A DNA stretch of 64,000 nucleotides from contig JAVTVJ010000854.1 of the NCBI GenBank assembly GCA_034509425.1, positions 248,001-312,000 of the forward strand, given 5' to 3'. Within the stretch, counting starts at the first letter, position 1. The number at the start of each line of letters is the position of its first letter. The translations under genes and the position numbers were made by a program. A model generated the notes under the pieces. It searched no databases, was not told where the DNA came from, and worked only from the letters and a program-made list of their open reading frames with translations. This stretch comes from Eopsaltria australis (taxonomy: Eukaryota > Chordata > Aves > Passeriformes > Petroicidae). Shown here piece by piece: positions 13,326 to 24,949 of this stretch.

Positions 13326-14449
13326 AGACATTTAGTAGGGTCCAGACATTTAGAAAGCTCTGGATGAGCACCAGAAAAAAAGAAAAAATGTTCTGTGTAT
13401 TGCCTACAACTCCTTTTAATTTAAGTAAAATTAATTTGGCTTTGTTTTATGATTTTATTTTTTTTTTAACTACCAACAGCGCTTTAACCCAAACCAGAAA
13501 TAACTCAGGGAGGCTCAGTGTCACGTGTTAAAGAGGATCTGAGCAGATGATGGCAGCAGGATGTGCTGGTGCTCTGTCACCCTGTCGTGGCACAGGGAGG
13601 TGGAGGGAGGCTCGGGATCCTTGTGTGAGGAGCAGGTCAGAGCCTGCAGAGAGTGGAGCCCTGCAAGGGCTGTGTGTGACTCAGGGCAGGTCTCTGGAGC
13701 AGCACGGAGCTGTCCAGGCCATCTGTGATGCACCCAGGGCTGCTGAGCAGCTCGGCTCCATCTGGAGCTGCCGTGGGCTCGCTGCTGGCGTCGCTGCCGA
13801 GGTCCCCTCCTCTGAGGATGGTCAGCTGTGGGCATGGGACATCTTTGCCCGTGTCCCTTCAGTGAAGGCAGATGGCCCTTTTGCTCTGCCTCCACATCCT
13901 GTCTCCGGCTCCTGTGAAGCCCAGGTTTTCCCACAGGGATGCTGAGCTTCTCCCCATCCACTGAATTTCTGCTCTTGCTCTCTGCATCTGCACTCCCTGC
14001 ATGACCATAGCCCAGGAGACAGGACTGGACAAGACACTGAAGTGGAAATGACTGCACTTTTTGTATCCCCACTATCCCAGCACGCAAGGCAGAGCAGGAG
14101 ATTCCTCTTTTCCCGGCCTTAGCCCTTCGTCCTCACACAGACATGAGGCTGCGATCATTTTTCCTGATGAAACCACCCCACCTGTGGGATGAAGACCATG
14201 GAGAGCTCCCCATCTCTGGCCCCTTCCCCACTCAGCTGCTTTTCACCAGCCTGAAAGGATTTGTCCCTTTGATGTCTTCAGGTCCCTCTGGCCATGAGGG
14301 AGGAACATCCCTGCCATGCCCAGAGCTTTGGGAATGCAGGGAAGGGCTCAGGAGGCTCCTAGCCTGGCCTTTGGAAATCCTAGCCGCAGAGAACTGGAAG
14401 GAGAGGAAAAAATGGGAGGAATGGAGCTGTGAATTGGGGTTCCTGTGGC

Positions 14450-15160
14450 TGAGGGAGGTCCATACACATCTGTATGGGGTGTGGAACAGCGGGTTGGGGG
14501 TATATGGGGTGAGGGATGGGGTTATAGGGGGAGTGAGGTGTATTTTAGGTCTATAGTGTTATATCCATCAATGGGATATGTGGGACAGGGCTGCAGGGAT
14601 GGGGAGGTGTATTCAGCTTGTGTAGGGACAGGGCTATAGGATTATTTATCCTTGTGTCCCACGTGTGGATGAATATGATCTGTGTCACAAGGCTTTAGGG
14701 CTGTGCATGCACACGTTGGACGGAAAGTTGTGCACAGGTATATGGGATAAATGGGGCAGAGCTATGGGGTTAAGGGTGTGTGTATATGGAACAAATGGGA
14801 CAGGGCTATAGGGTTAGGGAGGTGTATATGGGATATCTGGGACTGGGCTATAGGGTTAAGGAGGTGTATATGGGGTATGTGGGGCAGGTTTGTAGGGTGA
14901 AGGTGTGTGTGTGGGATAAGCAGGACAGGGTTATAGGGGTAAGGAGGCATGTATGGAATATGTGGGACAAGGCTATAGGGTCAGGAAGGTGTATATGGGA
15001 TTTGTGGGGCAGGGCTATAGGGTTAGGGGGTGTACATGGGATATGTAGGGCAGGGCTATAGGGTTAGGGAGGAGTATATGGAATATGTGGGACAAGGCTA
15101 TAGGGTCCGAAAGGTGTGTTTGGGATATGTGGGGCAGAGCTGTAGTAAGGTTAGGGAGCT
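14450..15160 (+). repeat. 42-bp-period G-rich minisatellite
   Basis: Ten anchor sites equivalent to 'ggctataggg' fall at 14762, 14806, 14848, 14890, 14931, 14973, 15015, 15056, 15098 and 15140. The spacings are 44, 42, 42, 41, 42, 42, 41, 42 and 42. The best-preserved unit reads roughly as 'gggacagggctataggg' plus 'ttagggaggtgtatatgg'. Decayed units continue upstream with anchors near 14522, 14591, 14634 and 14693. Because 42 is divisible by three, long but meaningless open frames cross it. It ends about 235 bp before the GPS exon. Confidence 0.95.
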
Positions 15161-15394
15161 GCGTATGGCGATCGTGAGACCGAGCAGCCTTTATCACACA
15201 CGCGGGGGGTGATGGAGCGGTCAGAGCGGGACGGGCACGGAGCAGCACCGGCACCACGATCATCCACCGGGGTCGGTGGGATGGGGGCGGCGGGGGGCGC
15301 GGTGCCCGCTCCCCGCCCGCCCGCCCTGACGGCCGCTCTCCCTCTCTCCCCGCTCCGCCGCCCCGTCCCTCCCTCCCTGCTCTCCTCCCTCCAG

Positions 15395-15536
15395 CAGAGC
15401 CTCCGCCTCCGCCTCTCCGCCCGGCGCCTGGTCCTGGCGCGGCTGCCGAACGGTCCCGCTCGACGCCTCCCGGACCAAGTGCCTGTGTGACCGGCTCTCC
15501 GCCTTCGCCATCTTAGCCCAGCTCAGCCCCGACATG
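15395..15536 (+). CDS. ADGRB1: ADGRB1 exon: GPS motif and tethered agonist
   Basis: A 142-nt internal exon. The acceptor is a long pyrimidine tract ending 'ctcctccctccag' and the donor is 'gacatg|gtgagt'. It starts with the last base of a split codon and ends in phase 0. It encodes a Ser/Ala/Pro-rich linker, then '[15 protein letters not shown]', then '[16 protein letters not shown]'. This is the C-terminal subdomain of GAIN with the WxW-GC and CxC cysteines of the GPS. By family knowledge, autoproteolysis occurs between Leu and Ser of 'DRL/S'. The new N-terminus 'SAFAILAQ' would act as the tethered agonist and is encoded in the last 45 nt. The first GPS cysteine must come from the upstream exon, which is not in the window. 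Mammalian BAI1 has nearly the same '[13 protein letters not shown]'. The exon sits inside a CpG island. Confidence 0.93.
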
Positions 15537-16119
15537 GTGAGTCCCGCCGGCGGCACCGCGCAGGGAGGAGCGGAGGGGCCGGGGAGGCGTGGGGACACAC
15601 GGGGGACAGGGCGGAATAAAGCGGGAGGGAAGGGGACGCGCCCGGGATGCAGCGGAGCATCCCCGGCGCGCCGCTCTCGGGTACCGCGGAGGCGCGGCGG
15701 GGACAGCCCCGAGCGCCGCCGCCGCCGCTGCTGCTGCAGTCCGGTGTCACCGGGACCGTGGCGACACAGCGTGAGGCTTTGCATAACCCTCCCCCTTCCT
15801 TCCCCGCCGTCCTTCCTCTCCCCTTCCCCTCGACCCTGAGCGCAGCTTGGGGGACACACACGCGCGGACATCGCGGGTGCCGCCGCGCCGCTCCCCTTGT
15901 CCTCCCCATCCATCCTTCCATCCCCGCGCCGTGCCTTCGGACGTGAATCCCGCGGAATGTGGGGAGCCACCGGCGCCCGCAAGGCGTGCTCGCTCCCGTG
16001 GGCTCCCCACGCGCGGAATCTTCGCACGTGGCTTATTTTGGGGGGGCGGAATCGCCCCGCTCCGCCTCCGTCTCCATCCCCGCCTCGGCGTCCTTCCCGC
16101 TACACCACGCAGTTTTGGG

Positions 16120-16142
16120 GTGTGTGTGTGTGTGTGTGTGTG
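16120..16142. repeat. (TG)11 dinucleotide microsatellite
   Basis: An uninterrupted TG run of 22 bases, followed directly by a G-rich segment. It lies in the 3' part of the CpG island. Confidence 0.95.
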
Positions 16143-19029
16143 GGAGGGGGGGTTCCCACTCTGGAACTGGGGAGCGTGGAAGGGGGGAGGAGTTGTGAAG
16201 TTTTGGCCGCTTGTCGGGGACACGAAGTCGGCGCCGCGTCTCTCGGACGGAGCCTCCGGGAAAAAAAGTGCGAGATTCCTAGAAATTATCGCTGGGCGGC
16301 TGCACCCTGAGTCAGAGCGCGGGGAGGGTGCCAGGGCACTAAAGACGGTGCTGGGGTGGTCGAAAGACGCTTCGCAGGCTCCTCTCTCCCACCTTGTGCT
16401 TTTGAATTTGTTTTCTTTATTATTATTTTTTTTTAAGTAGTTCATCCCTTTTTGGACTGTTCCCAGGCTCACAGAGCAAAGCCACCCCCTCCTCCACCTA
16501 AAGCTTCTCCATCTGCCTGGGCACTGGGAGTTACTGGGCCCTTGCAATTATTTACTAATTATGGCTTGCTTGTTAAATGCTGGCTTAATTCGGCAAAAGG
16601 GGAGGGGAGAGGAAGAAAGGAAGGGTGAGGGTGGTAAAGGGAGAGGGGGGATCACATTTTCCAAGATGAAGGTTTGGTTTATTATTAGAAACACTAATGT
16701 ATTTGGTCCACTAGTTACCATGGAAACAACATCTGCACTGAAGTGGTTTTAAAGACACAGTGTTGGTTGTGTTTGCCCGGGCCCCGAGCAGGCCCAGCCA
16801 CAACAGGGCTGGGAACTGGGCTCTGAGCAGTTTTTGGGGTCCTCTGGAGAGATGCACCAACTTTGTGGTCTCAGGTAGAGATATTCTGGTTGCAGGATGC
16901 TCAGAGGTAGCGCTGGGAGTGTGTTCCTGCTTGGAAGGGCTCTGGGAGCTGCTGGTTGCATCAATCCTGGCATCCCTGCATCTACTTTCTTCCATGGGTT
17001 GTTGTTTCCTTGTCCTCCCACCATAAACCAAGCGGGCAGGGAGGCAGCTGCTGGGCTGGTGCTCTCCAGGAGTGTTTCCAGCCTTTTCCAGGTGGACAGG
17101 GTGATCTCAGGTGAGCCAGGTGAGATTTACCACCTGCCCTGGGAGCTTGCAGGGCTGTGTCCTGCCAGCAGCAGGGCTTCACCCTTCACCCCGAGCTGCA
17201 GCAGCTTTAGGGTCTGGCTTCAGAGGTTGTAATTGATGAGGGAGCTTTGTCCTGAACGGGAAGGACTCTGAGATATCCTGACAAAGTTTTGGGAGGTTGC
17301 ATGGCTGGGGGAAAATAAATTGGGATTTCTGCTGCAGGGAGGCTTCTAAGGCAAAGCCTGGAATGAAGCAAGCCCAGATGTGCAGCTGAGCTGCTGGGGA
17401 AGGTCCTGTGCTGATCCATCTTCTGGAAGTGGGCAGAGGCAGAAGGACCAGGCAGTGTGGGAAAAGCAAAAACAATCTTTGCCTTGGCTAAAGCAGAAGT
17501 TTCTCTTATGTAGACTTTATATTTGCACAGTGCTTGGTATTATTTAATTGAGCAGCCTGGGAAAAAAATGGTTAATTTGATGTGGCCAGATGCTGCTGCT
17601 CCTTCAGCTCCAGGTGTTTGGGTGTTATCTGAATAACACAGGGTGAGTGTCAGCCCTTTATCATCCATGCAAGTCTTTTTGCATCTGAGAGTGGGCTTGG
17701 CTGCAGGAGGATACAGCTTCCTTCCCCCAGGCATGTTTTATTATATCTGCAGCTAAACTCACAGTTGCTCCTTTGGGGTTTAGGCCTAAAATTGCTTCTT
17801 TCCCCTTCTTTCTAACTCCTCTCTCTGCTGGCTGGGTCATGTTTTCCCAACTCATTTTTTTCCCAACCTTGAGTCCACTCATAAGCATCAGGATGAGTCC
17901 TTTGGCTGTGCTGGGGGGAGAACTGGGGCTTGGATGTCTCCTGAGTCCCCCAGCAAAGCCCATCCAAGGGTGTGATGATGATGTGGAGCATCACCCAGGC
18001 TGAACCATCTGGGACCCATCTCCCGCCCGTTCCTGCCCTGTGAGTTTGCAGGGCCGTGCTCATCCAGCTCCTCATTCCCTCGCTTTCCTCCCCAAATCTC
18101 ATTCTGAACAAGCCCACGTTGCCTCCCGTCCCCAGAGGTGGCATCTCGTCATCGTTGGTGTCTGCGGTGGTGACATTTATGGTGCAGTTTTTCATGTGCC
18201 TTTGGAGCTCTCAGGACAAGAAGCTCCGTCCGCCTGTGTCATTAATATTATTTATTGCTATAAATCTCCCTTCTGGAGCCTTTGGCCCTGGCAGCTTGAA
18301 ATATTTGTAACCCTGCTATGGGCACAGCTCCTTTGCAGTGAAAAAAAGACTCCAGGAGGCTTTTGGGACGGCTGTTGCTGCTGATTGGGACTGGCCAAGG
18401 ACAGTTTGCCTGGGCTGGGACCTGAGAGTTGCTCGTGTGGTGGGGAAAGGAAGAAGCTTTCCTTGATTTCAGTGAAGCTGGAGGGTGAAAGTGCCATGTT
18501 TTGGATCAATTTGGGAGACAGACATCCCTAAACCGTGATGGAGCTGTTCAGATGCAGCTCAAAAGCTGGAGTTGAGATTTGTGTTTGATTTCCCCTGCTA
18601 TTTCCACTCGACAGAGGCAGCCTCGTGCCCTGCTTTGGCACGACTGCTGTTTGACCATCATGAAAGATTAAAACCTCTTAAATTAAGGAACACAGACAAG
18701 CATTTTGGGACTGTCTTTTTGTTTTAGCTTCATACCCTGCCTGTCTTGGAAGGGCAATGCCTGTGGTGCTACACCTGCACAGCAGCAGTGCTAACAGAGA
18801 ATGAGGGCAAAGGGAAACCGCAGAGCTGCATGAGAGGCTCGTGGCGGTGGGTTTTTTTTATGTATTTTGGCAATTTTTGGAGGTGGAAAGAAAATAGAGC
18901 AGGAGGCTGAGGATGAGCAGCAAAGCCTTTCACTCTTTGGGTGTCTCGTTTTGAGTTTGGCTCGCGTTGTCTCTGCTGCCTTCCACCTTGTACTTGGCCT
19001 TTATAAAGTTAATGAAGCTTTAAAGCTTG

Positions 19030-19162
19030 GTTAAGGACAGCTTGGATGGTGTTTTGGGAAATTTGGTGTGGTGGAAGGTGTCTCTGTCCATGGCAGGGGG
19101 GTTGGAATTGGATGATCTTTAAGGTCCTTTCCAACCCAAACTGTTGGATGATTTTGTGATTT
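19030..19162 (+). mobile_element. CR1 LINE 3' fragment
   Basis: Sense CR1 end: 'ggacagcttggatggtg', then 'tctgtccatggcaggggggt', then 'cctttccaacccaaactg' and 'gatgattttgtgattt'. Only the last ~130 bp is retained. Confidence 0.88.
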
Positions 19163-19494
19163 GTGCAGTGGTGAGGACTGAAGTAAAGCTCTACAAATAA
19201 ATCTCTGTAATCTCTCTCTCTCCTCACTGGTGCTGCCTGCAGAAGACTGGTCAGAGTGAGGCATCTGAGCTCTCCTCTCATTTCTAGGCTTGATACAAAT
19301 TCAGAGCTGGTGGCAAGAACTTAGAGAGGTGCTGAGTGTGTTATGTGTGCACTGAATTTTTGGGACATCTCACCTCTGTGTCAGTGTTTTCTGAGAGGCA
19401 AAACCAGGAGTTGTAGAGTTTTGTGGGGTTTGTTGTAGCTGCGTGAATGCTGGCCAGGCAGCTCAGTGTCCAAAGTCAGCAGACCTGTGAGACG

Positions 19495-19692
19495 AGAGGA
19501 ATCAACCTCAGGTTGTGCCAGTGGAGGTTTAGATTGGATATCAGGAGAAAATGTCTTTATGGAAAGGGTTGATGGAGTCACCATCCCTGGAAGTGTTCAA
19601 GAAATGTGTGGATGTGGCACTTGGGTGCTGGGTTGATGGTTGGACTTGATGACCTCAGAGATATTTTCCAACTTTAATGATTCCAGGATTTT
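19495..19692 (+). mobile_element. CR1 LINE 3' fragment
   Basis: Sense copy of the 'caacctcaggttgtgccag', 'aggtttagattggatatcagg' and 'gatgtggcacttgggtgc' subtype, ending 'taatgattccaggattttt'. It resembles the copies at 4.7 and 31.2 kb. Confidence 0.88.
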
Positions 19693-20031
19693 TATCCCAG
19701 GATGTTGCAAAGGCTTTGTTCAGTGTTATCTCCAGTTTACAAGAATGTGAAGCACCTTTCCTGGTGTGCTTCTTACCCATGGGAATAAAATTCCTCTCTC
19801 AACTCACAACATTCCTTTTTTTGTCCCTGAAACCCTCCCATTTGGGGATGGAAGGGACCATCAAAGATCTTGTTGTGTCCCAAAGATCTTCCCTCTGGGA
19901 AGATTGCCCTGTGCTCCAGGAGCTCTCTGTACTTCATGGACAGTGCACACACACAAGGTGGGTTATTTTAAGCTCCTAAAATTCTGTAGGGCCTCTCTTG
20001 CACAGGGAGGAGATCCAGGTTTCCCAGCAGC

Positions 20032-20061
20032 AAAAAAAAAAAAGAAAAAAGAAAAAAAAAG
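20032..20061. repeat. A-rich tract
   Basis: Runs of 12, 6 and 9 A are separated by single G bases. No coding or retrocopy sequence is visible immediately upstream. Confidence 0.9.
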
Positions 20062-21779
20062 AATGTTGATGTTATGAATCAAATATTTTTCAAGGGTGTA
20101 GCAATTCTGACAACATTTCGATGGAAAATTATAGCAGTTTCATTTAGATAAGGCTGGAGAACTTCATTTGGAGGTGAACATTTTAACATTTGTATTCTTC
20201 CGTCATTTATCACGTGAGATTTGGAGTCTGGATAAGAACAAAGCCTTTTGCATACCTTGAGAACTGACAGTTCTCGTGTTCACAACAGTTTCCAGGCTTA
20301 GTTAATATTCATGCTGCTTTTTTTGCAATGTTGACTCTTCAATTCAAAAGTTGGACTTTTCTGAGGAAGGGAAGTTTTTGGGTTTTGCCAGGCTCAAAGT
20401 CTTTGAGACATTCAACTCTGCTCAGGTTGTACAGGGGTTTAGGGAAGAGTTTGGTGTGTTTGGGTGTGTTGTTGAGGCTACAGCCAGAGCTTTTCTGTGT
20501 CTATCAGGGAAATTGTGACCTTGAGCTCAACACTTCCTTGCTTTCTGCTTCCCTTTCTCCAGCTGCAGCACCCTCGCAGGTGACACCGTGGGCTCTGTGC
20601 ATCCACATTTGCACAGTGCCCTGAGCCTGAAGGGTGCTCCAGGAAGCACCAAGTGCTGTCATTTCCCTGACAGAGAGCATTAGGAGCCTCCTCTTGCCCG
20701 CTTGGCAGGAGCTGTGCCAGGGTGAACATTGCTGAGCCACCAACATTTGGGCTTTTGAGGTCCAAATCCTCCGTGAGCTCCCGCGCTCGTGCTGCTGGCA
20801 CCTCTTCCTGCAATCACCCCGTCCTCTCCAGGATGCTGCTGTGTGTAGAGTGTCTCTTAGGAGCTGATTGTGCCTCTTGAGCTGGAATTGTTGCCTAAGA
20901 TTTCCTGGGGGTTTGTGCTGCTGCCACTGAACTCTCCCTGGGTGCAGAGATGCCAAGGTGGGAGTGGCGAAGGGCTGCTCCAGCTGGACTCCTGCTCATC
21001 CCAGGAGAGCTCCGTGCTGGGATTGGGGAAGGACGTGGTCTGAGTGCTGCTGGGGATTTCTGGGCTTTGCCCATCCCCTGCTCCACGGCAGGAGCAGCTG
21101 CTGTGTTTTCTCTGGGGTGCTTTTCCCCGAGGTCCGTGGCAGCCTGTAGGAGCAAGCCGGTGATTCTGTAAATCACGGGCTGCTCTTTGCTGTGCTCAGC
21201 AGGGAGGCTCTTTTCACTAAATCCACTTTAGTCCTCCTGAGTTTCAGCAGGCGTGGATAGAATGGAGAGGACAGGGTAGGAACCAGCTGGGCAGACAGTT
21301 TTCCCCTCCTACTCCCTCTCATAATGTGATTAAGAAGGAGACAGGATGTGTGATGCTCTTAGGGGGCCAAACGGGCCAACCCACGGTCTAACTCCCTCTT
21401 GAAAGAAGTCCACCGTATTTTCCAAAGTGCCCTCTTGACAGAAAGCACTGGATTGTGTTCCTACATTGTCACTTTTCTGGAAATCAGCTGGTTTAAAGGG
21501 TTGCTCTATCACTGACGTGGAGTCTGTCAGTTTGTGTTGCAGAGTGAATTTGGAATAAATCTCATTTGAGTGTGGAGAGGACCCGGAGTTGATGTCCAGG
21601 TGATTTATGTTGGGTTTTAAGATGAAGGGGATCACTGACAGAGCTTGTGGTGTGCTCCAGGTGCCAGAGGCAGCCTGGGTTTGTTGTTCTGCTGGGAGAA
21701 TTGAGTGGAGATTGCCACTGCTGCGTGCCGTACACAGATACCTAATAAAAGATCCCATTAGCAAATAAGTGATTGATAT

Positions 21780-22350
21780 TGGAGCGTACACAGGCAAGGC
21801 ACGAGAGACGAGTGGGATAGGAATTCCCTCTCAGCGCTGCGCCGTGCTTCTAGCAGAGACAACACTTGAATATATTAAAAGAAGACAGGTAGCACAGGAG
21901 GTAATAATAGGAGGATTTGGCTCAGCATAATAAGCAGTCATCCAGCATCCCACCTCCTCGGCGGCTGCCTGCGGATTCCGCTGTCTGTCGATCCGCTGGG
22001 TACTCGGGGAGATATTCCCAGCTGACAGCTTCCCTCCCCGAGCTCCTGCTCGGCGCCGGTGGATTCACCCAGGTCTTTAACTCCTGACAAAACTCCAGCT
22101 GGTGGGATTGCAGCAGCGTGGGGCTGCGGCTCGGTGCAGCCCTGGCAGGGACTCTTCTGCAGGCGAATGCTGCATCACCCTCCCGTGTCTCTCTCTCCGT
22201 CTGAAGGGGACGTGGGAGAGGAGCAGGATCAAGTGGCCGGGAGCTTAAAGCCGTTGTGGGATTTTCAGTGCTGGAGCGTGAGTAATGCCGAGCCAAATTC
22301 ACCCTTCGGTGGAGAGGCGAGAGCGGCGCTGGCGTTGACCAAGTGACCTC
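21780..22350. promoter_or_regulatory. Candidate non-coding regulatory patch
   Basis: A repeat-free segment inside the intron with more CpG than its neighbours, for example 'cctcggcggctgcctgcgg', 'ctgtctgtcgatccgctgg' and 'ctgctcggcgccggtgg'. It has no reading frame consistent with an exon. It is proposed as a possible enhancer from composition only. Confidence 0.3.
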
Positions 22351-24949
22351 AGGAGCAGAGCAGGGCTGGGCTTGGTCCCTTGTCTTCGAGCTCAGATTAA
22401 AGCCTCATGGGGAATGCCTGGGATCCTGCGTGTCCAGGCATTCCTGAGGGGTTTGGTGCTTACTCTGAGCTGCAGTGCTTAATGGCTTGTTGCCATGAAG
22501 GCAGCTTAGCAAGTGTGACAGCTGCCCTATTACCCTGCCACAGCTTAGTGCTCTGCTGAAGGAGGTGTGGATTTAAGCCAGGACACCAGGCTCTTCCCAG
22601 TTCCTGCTTTGCCCTTTCCTAACAGCCCAGAAAGCAGCGCTCAGCCTCAGTTGTGAGCAGATTTGAGGGCCAGAAATGTGAACCAAGTGGTGGGTGAGTG
22701 TTACCTGCCTGGGATTACTCTGCTCTGGGTCCAGGCAGGATGACTGGCACGGCCCAGAGTGTGGGAGGGCGTGTGGGAGAGGAGGATGTGTCAGAGATGT
22801 TTGGTTTGGTGCCTCCACGCCGGTGGCTGAGCTCTGTGAGACATTTTGGCTCTTTCCTCAAAGAGAAAAGGCTGAGGGGAACGAGGATGATAATCTTCAA
22901 ACGGGTTGAAGGTGGCTGTGGAAAGGGAATAATCTGCTTTCTGCGTCTGCTGGGGATTGGGCTCAAATTGCAGAGTGCGAGATTTAATTCAGGCACAAGG
23001 GAAAACCTTCTGACTGCAGGGATAGTCAAGAGCCCAGACTCCATCAGCAAAGGTTTTCTTGAAGAGGCCAGGGATGGCTTTGATGGTTTTCCATCAGGCT
23101 GAGGTGTGAGCTGAGTTTGATAGCTTTTCCACTCCCTTACCTGGATTTCTGTGATGTGGATCCCCTTCGTGTCTGTGCCTTGCTGTTTATAAAGAGAGGA
23201 ACGTGGCGGAGGGGCAGCACTTGGGTGGGAGGTGGAGGAATGGGCTGGAGGCAGGTGGGGAAGCCAAAAATCACCGAGTCTGTCCACAGCTTCCCACTGC
23301 CACCTGTAGCTGTCGATCCGCTGTCATCCCATATTTACAACCTGCAGTTTGTGCCGCTTTGGAACCCGGGAGGCTTCAGCTGTGAGAGCACCACTCCAGC
23401 CTGCTCAGCGCTGAGCCGCAGAGCCACCCTGACCCAGCAGAGTGGGAAATTCAGCTGAGTTCTCCATCTGGAACCCCGGGGTGCCGGGATGGGGGCGGCT
23501 GTGGGGGCCCGTGTAAACAGCACAAGGGCATTAGTCATGGTGACTGCCAGGATCGGGCTGTGGGCACTGCACCAGGCAGGGCTCCACAGGGGAGGTTTGA
23601 AGCTCTGGGTGGCTTTCGAGGAGGTTCTCAGGGAGCTTCTCCCAAAGCAGGAGGACGGCGTGGGAGCATCACAAAGGGGCTTGTTTGAAAATGGTAACGA
23701 GTGGGTGCTGGAGGCTGGGTTTCATGGGCTCGTGGGGTGGGAGTCAGAGTTAGTGCTAAATGAGATTATCTTCCTTTTCAAAGCACTTCAGGGACTCTGA
23801 GCACGGTGCGTTGGAAGAGTCAGGCAAACTGTTGAGTGTTGCTTGTCTCTCTTCCATTATTCTGCGCCCATCTCCGTTGTACTTTGGCCTGGAAAAGCCA
23901 TTCTTTAGGTAAATTTGACAATCTGCTTCACCTCTGACCTCTTTATGCCCTGCCCAAAGGCTGAGGTTGCCCTTAAACTGCCGTGCAGTAGGAAATGGAT
24001 GTCGTTATTATTATGTTCATTTAAGCCCAAATTGAAGCAGTTTATGAAAGGTTTGTGCCCTTCATGCTTTTGCTATCAGGTAATAGCTGGGTGAATAAAC
24101 CTGCTCACAAGGTTTTGGTATTCTTAAGGCAAAAATGGGCAATATGTGTGGAAAAGTAATGTCAGAGTTGTAATTGGGAGTATTTGAGCTCGAAATGTCC
24201 CTCTAAGTCTAATCAAGAAACTTACATTGTGCTGGGTGTGATAACAGCCAGCCAAAACTCAGTCTGCAGCTCCACTGCTTGCTGCCTACCTGCCCTGCTC
24301 ACCACAAGAATATACAGAATATATTCAATAAATCCGTGAAAGCAAAACGACTCCGCTCTTTTCCCACAAGTGAGACAATTCTTTCATTTTCCATGACAAA
24401 TGGTTCTTTTCCCTCTCTTTAAACATGGCAATCATGCCAGCCTCTCCCCAGGTGGGGAATATCCGACTGCTGGGGCCACTTTTGGTTTTGTTTATATCAG
24501 CTCAGTACAGCTGTAAATCCAGGGGCTGTTACAGCTTCGCTTGCCAATCACTCAGCTGTGAATGAGTTGGGGGTTGGGGTTGGGAGCTGATTCCTCGAGG
24601 GCTGCTTGGAGATCTCTGCTCCACGCTGAGGGAATTTGCACCAGTGATTCCCCAGTGAGCAGCTGGGGGTGGAAAAACGCTGGATCCCAGGGGCTCCTCG
24701 GGTTGCAGTGGGAATAAAGCTGTCATTTATCCTCATAACAGCAGAACAAGCCAAATGGCTGAAATCCCTTCATGCTCTTTTCTTAGGCAAGAAGCCCCTG
24801 AAAGCCTCTGAGGGCTGGCAGTGAGCTGGGGACATCTTTTACTCCAGGGTTGTTGGTTCAACCTTAGTTTGTGTCAGGAGCCATTTCCAGGTCAGGGATC
24901 TTCAGTGACTGAATGGTGAGAGATGGGAGCATCTGCAAGTAATAATTAA

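Larger units (their letters stand above)
1..15394 (+). other. ADGRB1: Intron 5' of the GPS exon (3' part)
   Basis: No exon was recognised here. I looked for the expected upstream GAIN segment (a Cys-x-Leu-Trp-Asp motif next to a splice donor) and found none, so this intron probably exceeds 15 kb. It holds CR1 fragments near 1.5, 4.3, 4.7-5.0, 5.45, 5.97, 7.3-7.8, 8.8, 10.0-10.5, 11.6-11.9 and 13.2 kb, A-rich tracts near 5.3 and 12.2 kb, and a 42-bp minisatellite at 14.45-15.16 kb. The stretches 1-1450, 1600-4250, 6120-7260, 8870-9980, 10490-11550 and 11950-13180 show nothing I can name. Confidence 0.75.
15185..16300. promoter_or_regulatory. ADGRB1: Intragenic CpG island around the GPS exon
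   Basis: Base composition changes sharply at about 15.19 kb: CpG dinucleotides become dense, with strings such as 'ggggcggcggggggcgcgg', 'gcgccgccgccgccgctgc' and 'cccgcctcggcg', and return to background after about 16.3 kb. The island covers the GPS exon and the first 0.75 kb of the next intron. GC-box-like strings are present, and a TATA box was not obvious. It could be a CpG-rich exonic island or an alternative promoter; the sequence alone does not decide between them. Confidence 0.75.

Noticed and set aside
13521..14087. 188-codon minus-strand and 132-codon plus-strand frames at the same place
   Set aside because: Opposite-strand frames in moderately GC-rich intron, with no known motif or splice signal to favour either.
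14143..14556. Frame containing 'HLWDED', reminiscent of the GAIN 'CILWDE' segment expected just upstream of the GPS exon
   Set aside because: Flanking residues do not match, no Cys precedes it and no GT donor with correct phase follows. The similarity is coincidental.
14797..15069. TTAGGG motifs as interstitial telomere
   Set aside because: TTAGGG occurs once per 42-bp unit rather than in tandem, so it is part of the minisatellite.
14762..15212. Peptide repeat frame ('MGYVGQGYRV...') across the minisatellite
   Set aside because: The 42-bp period is divisible by three, so open frames are expected on both strands. There is no evidence of expression.
15260..16027. 255-codon antisense frame in the CpG island
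   Set aside because: GC-rich sequence lacks stops by chance. It overlaps the GPS exon on the other strand and has no recognisable domain.
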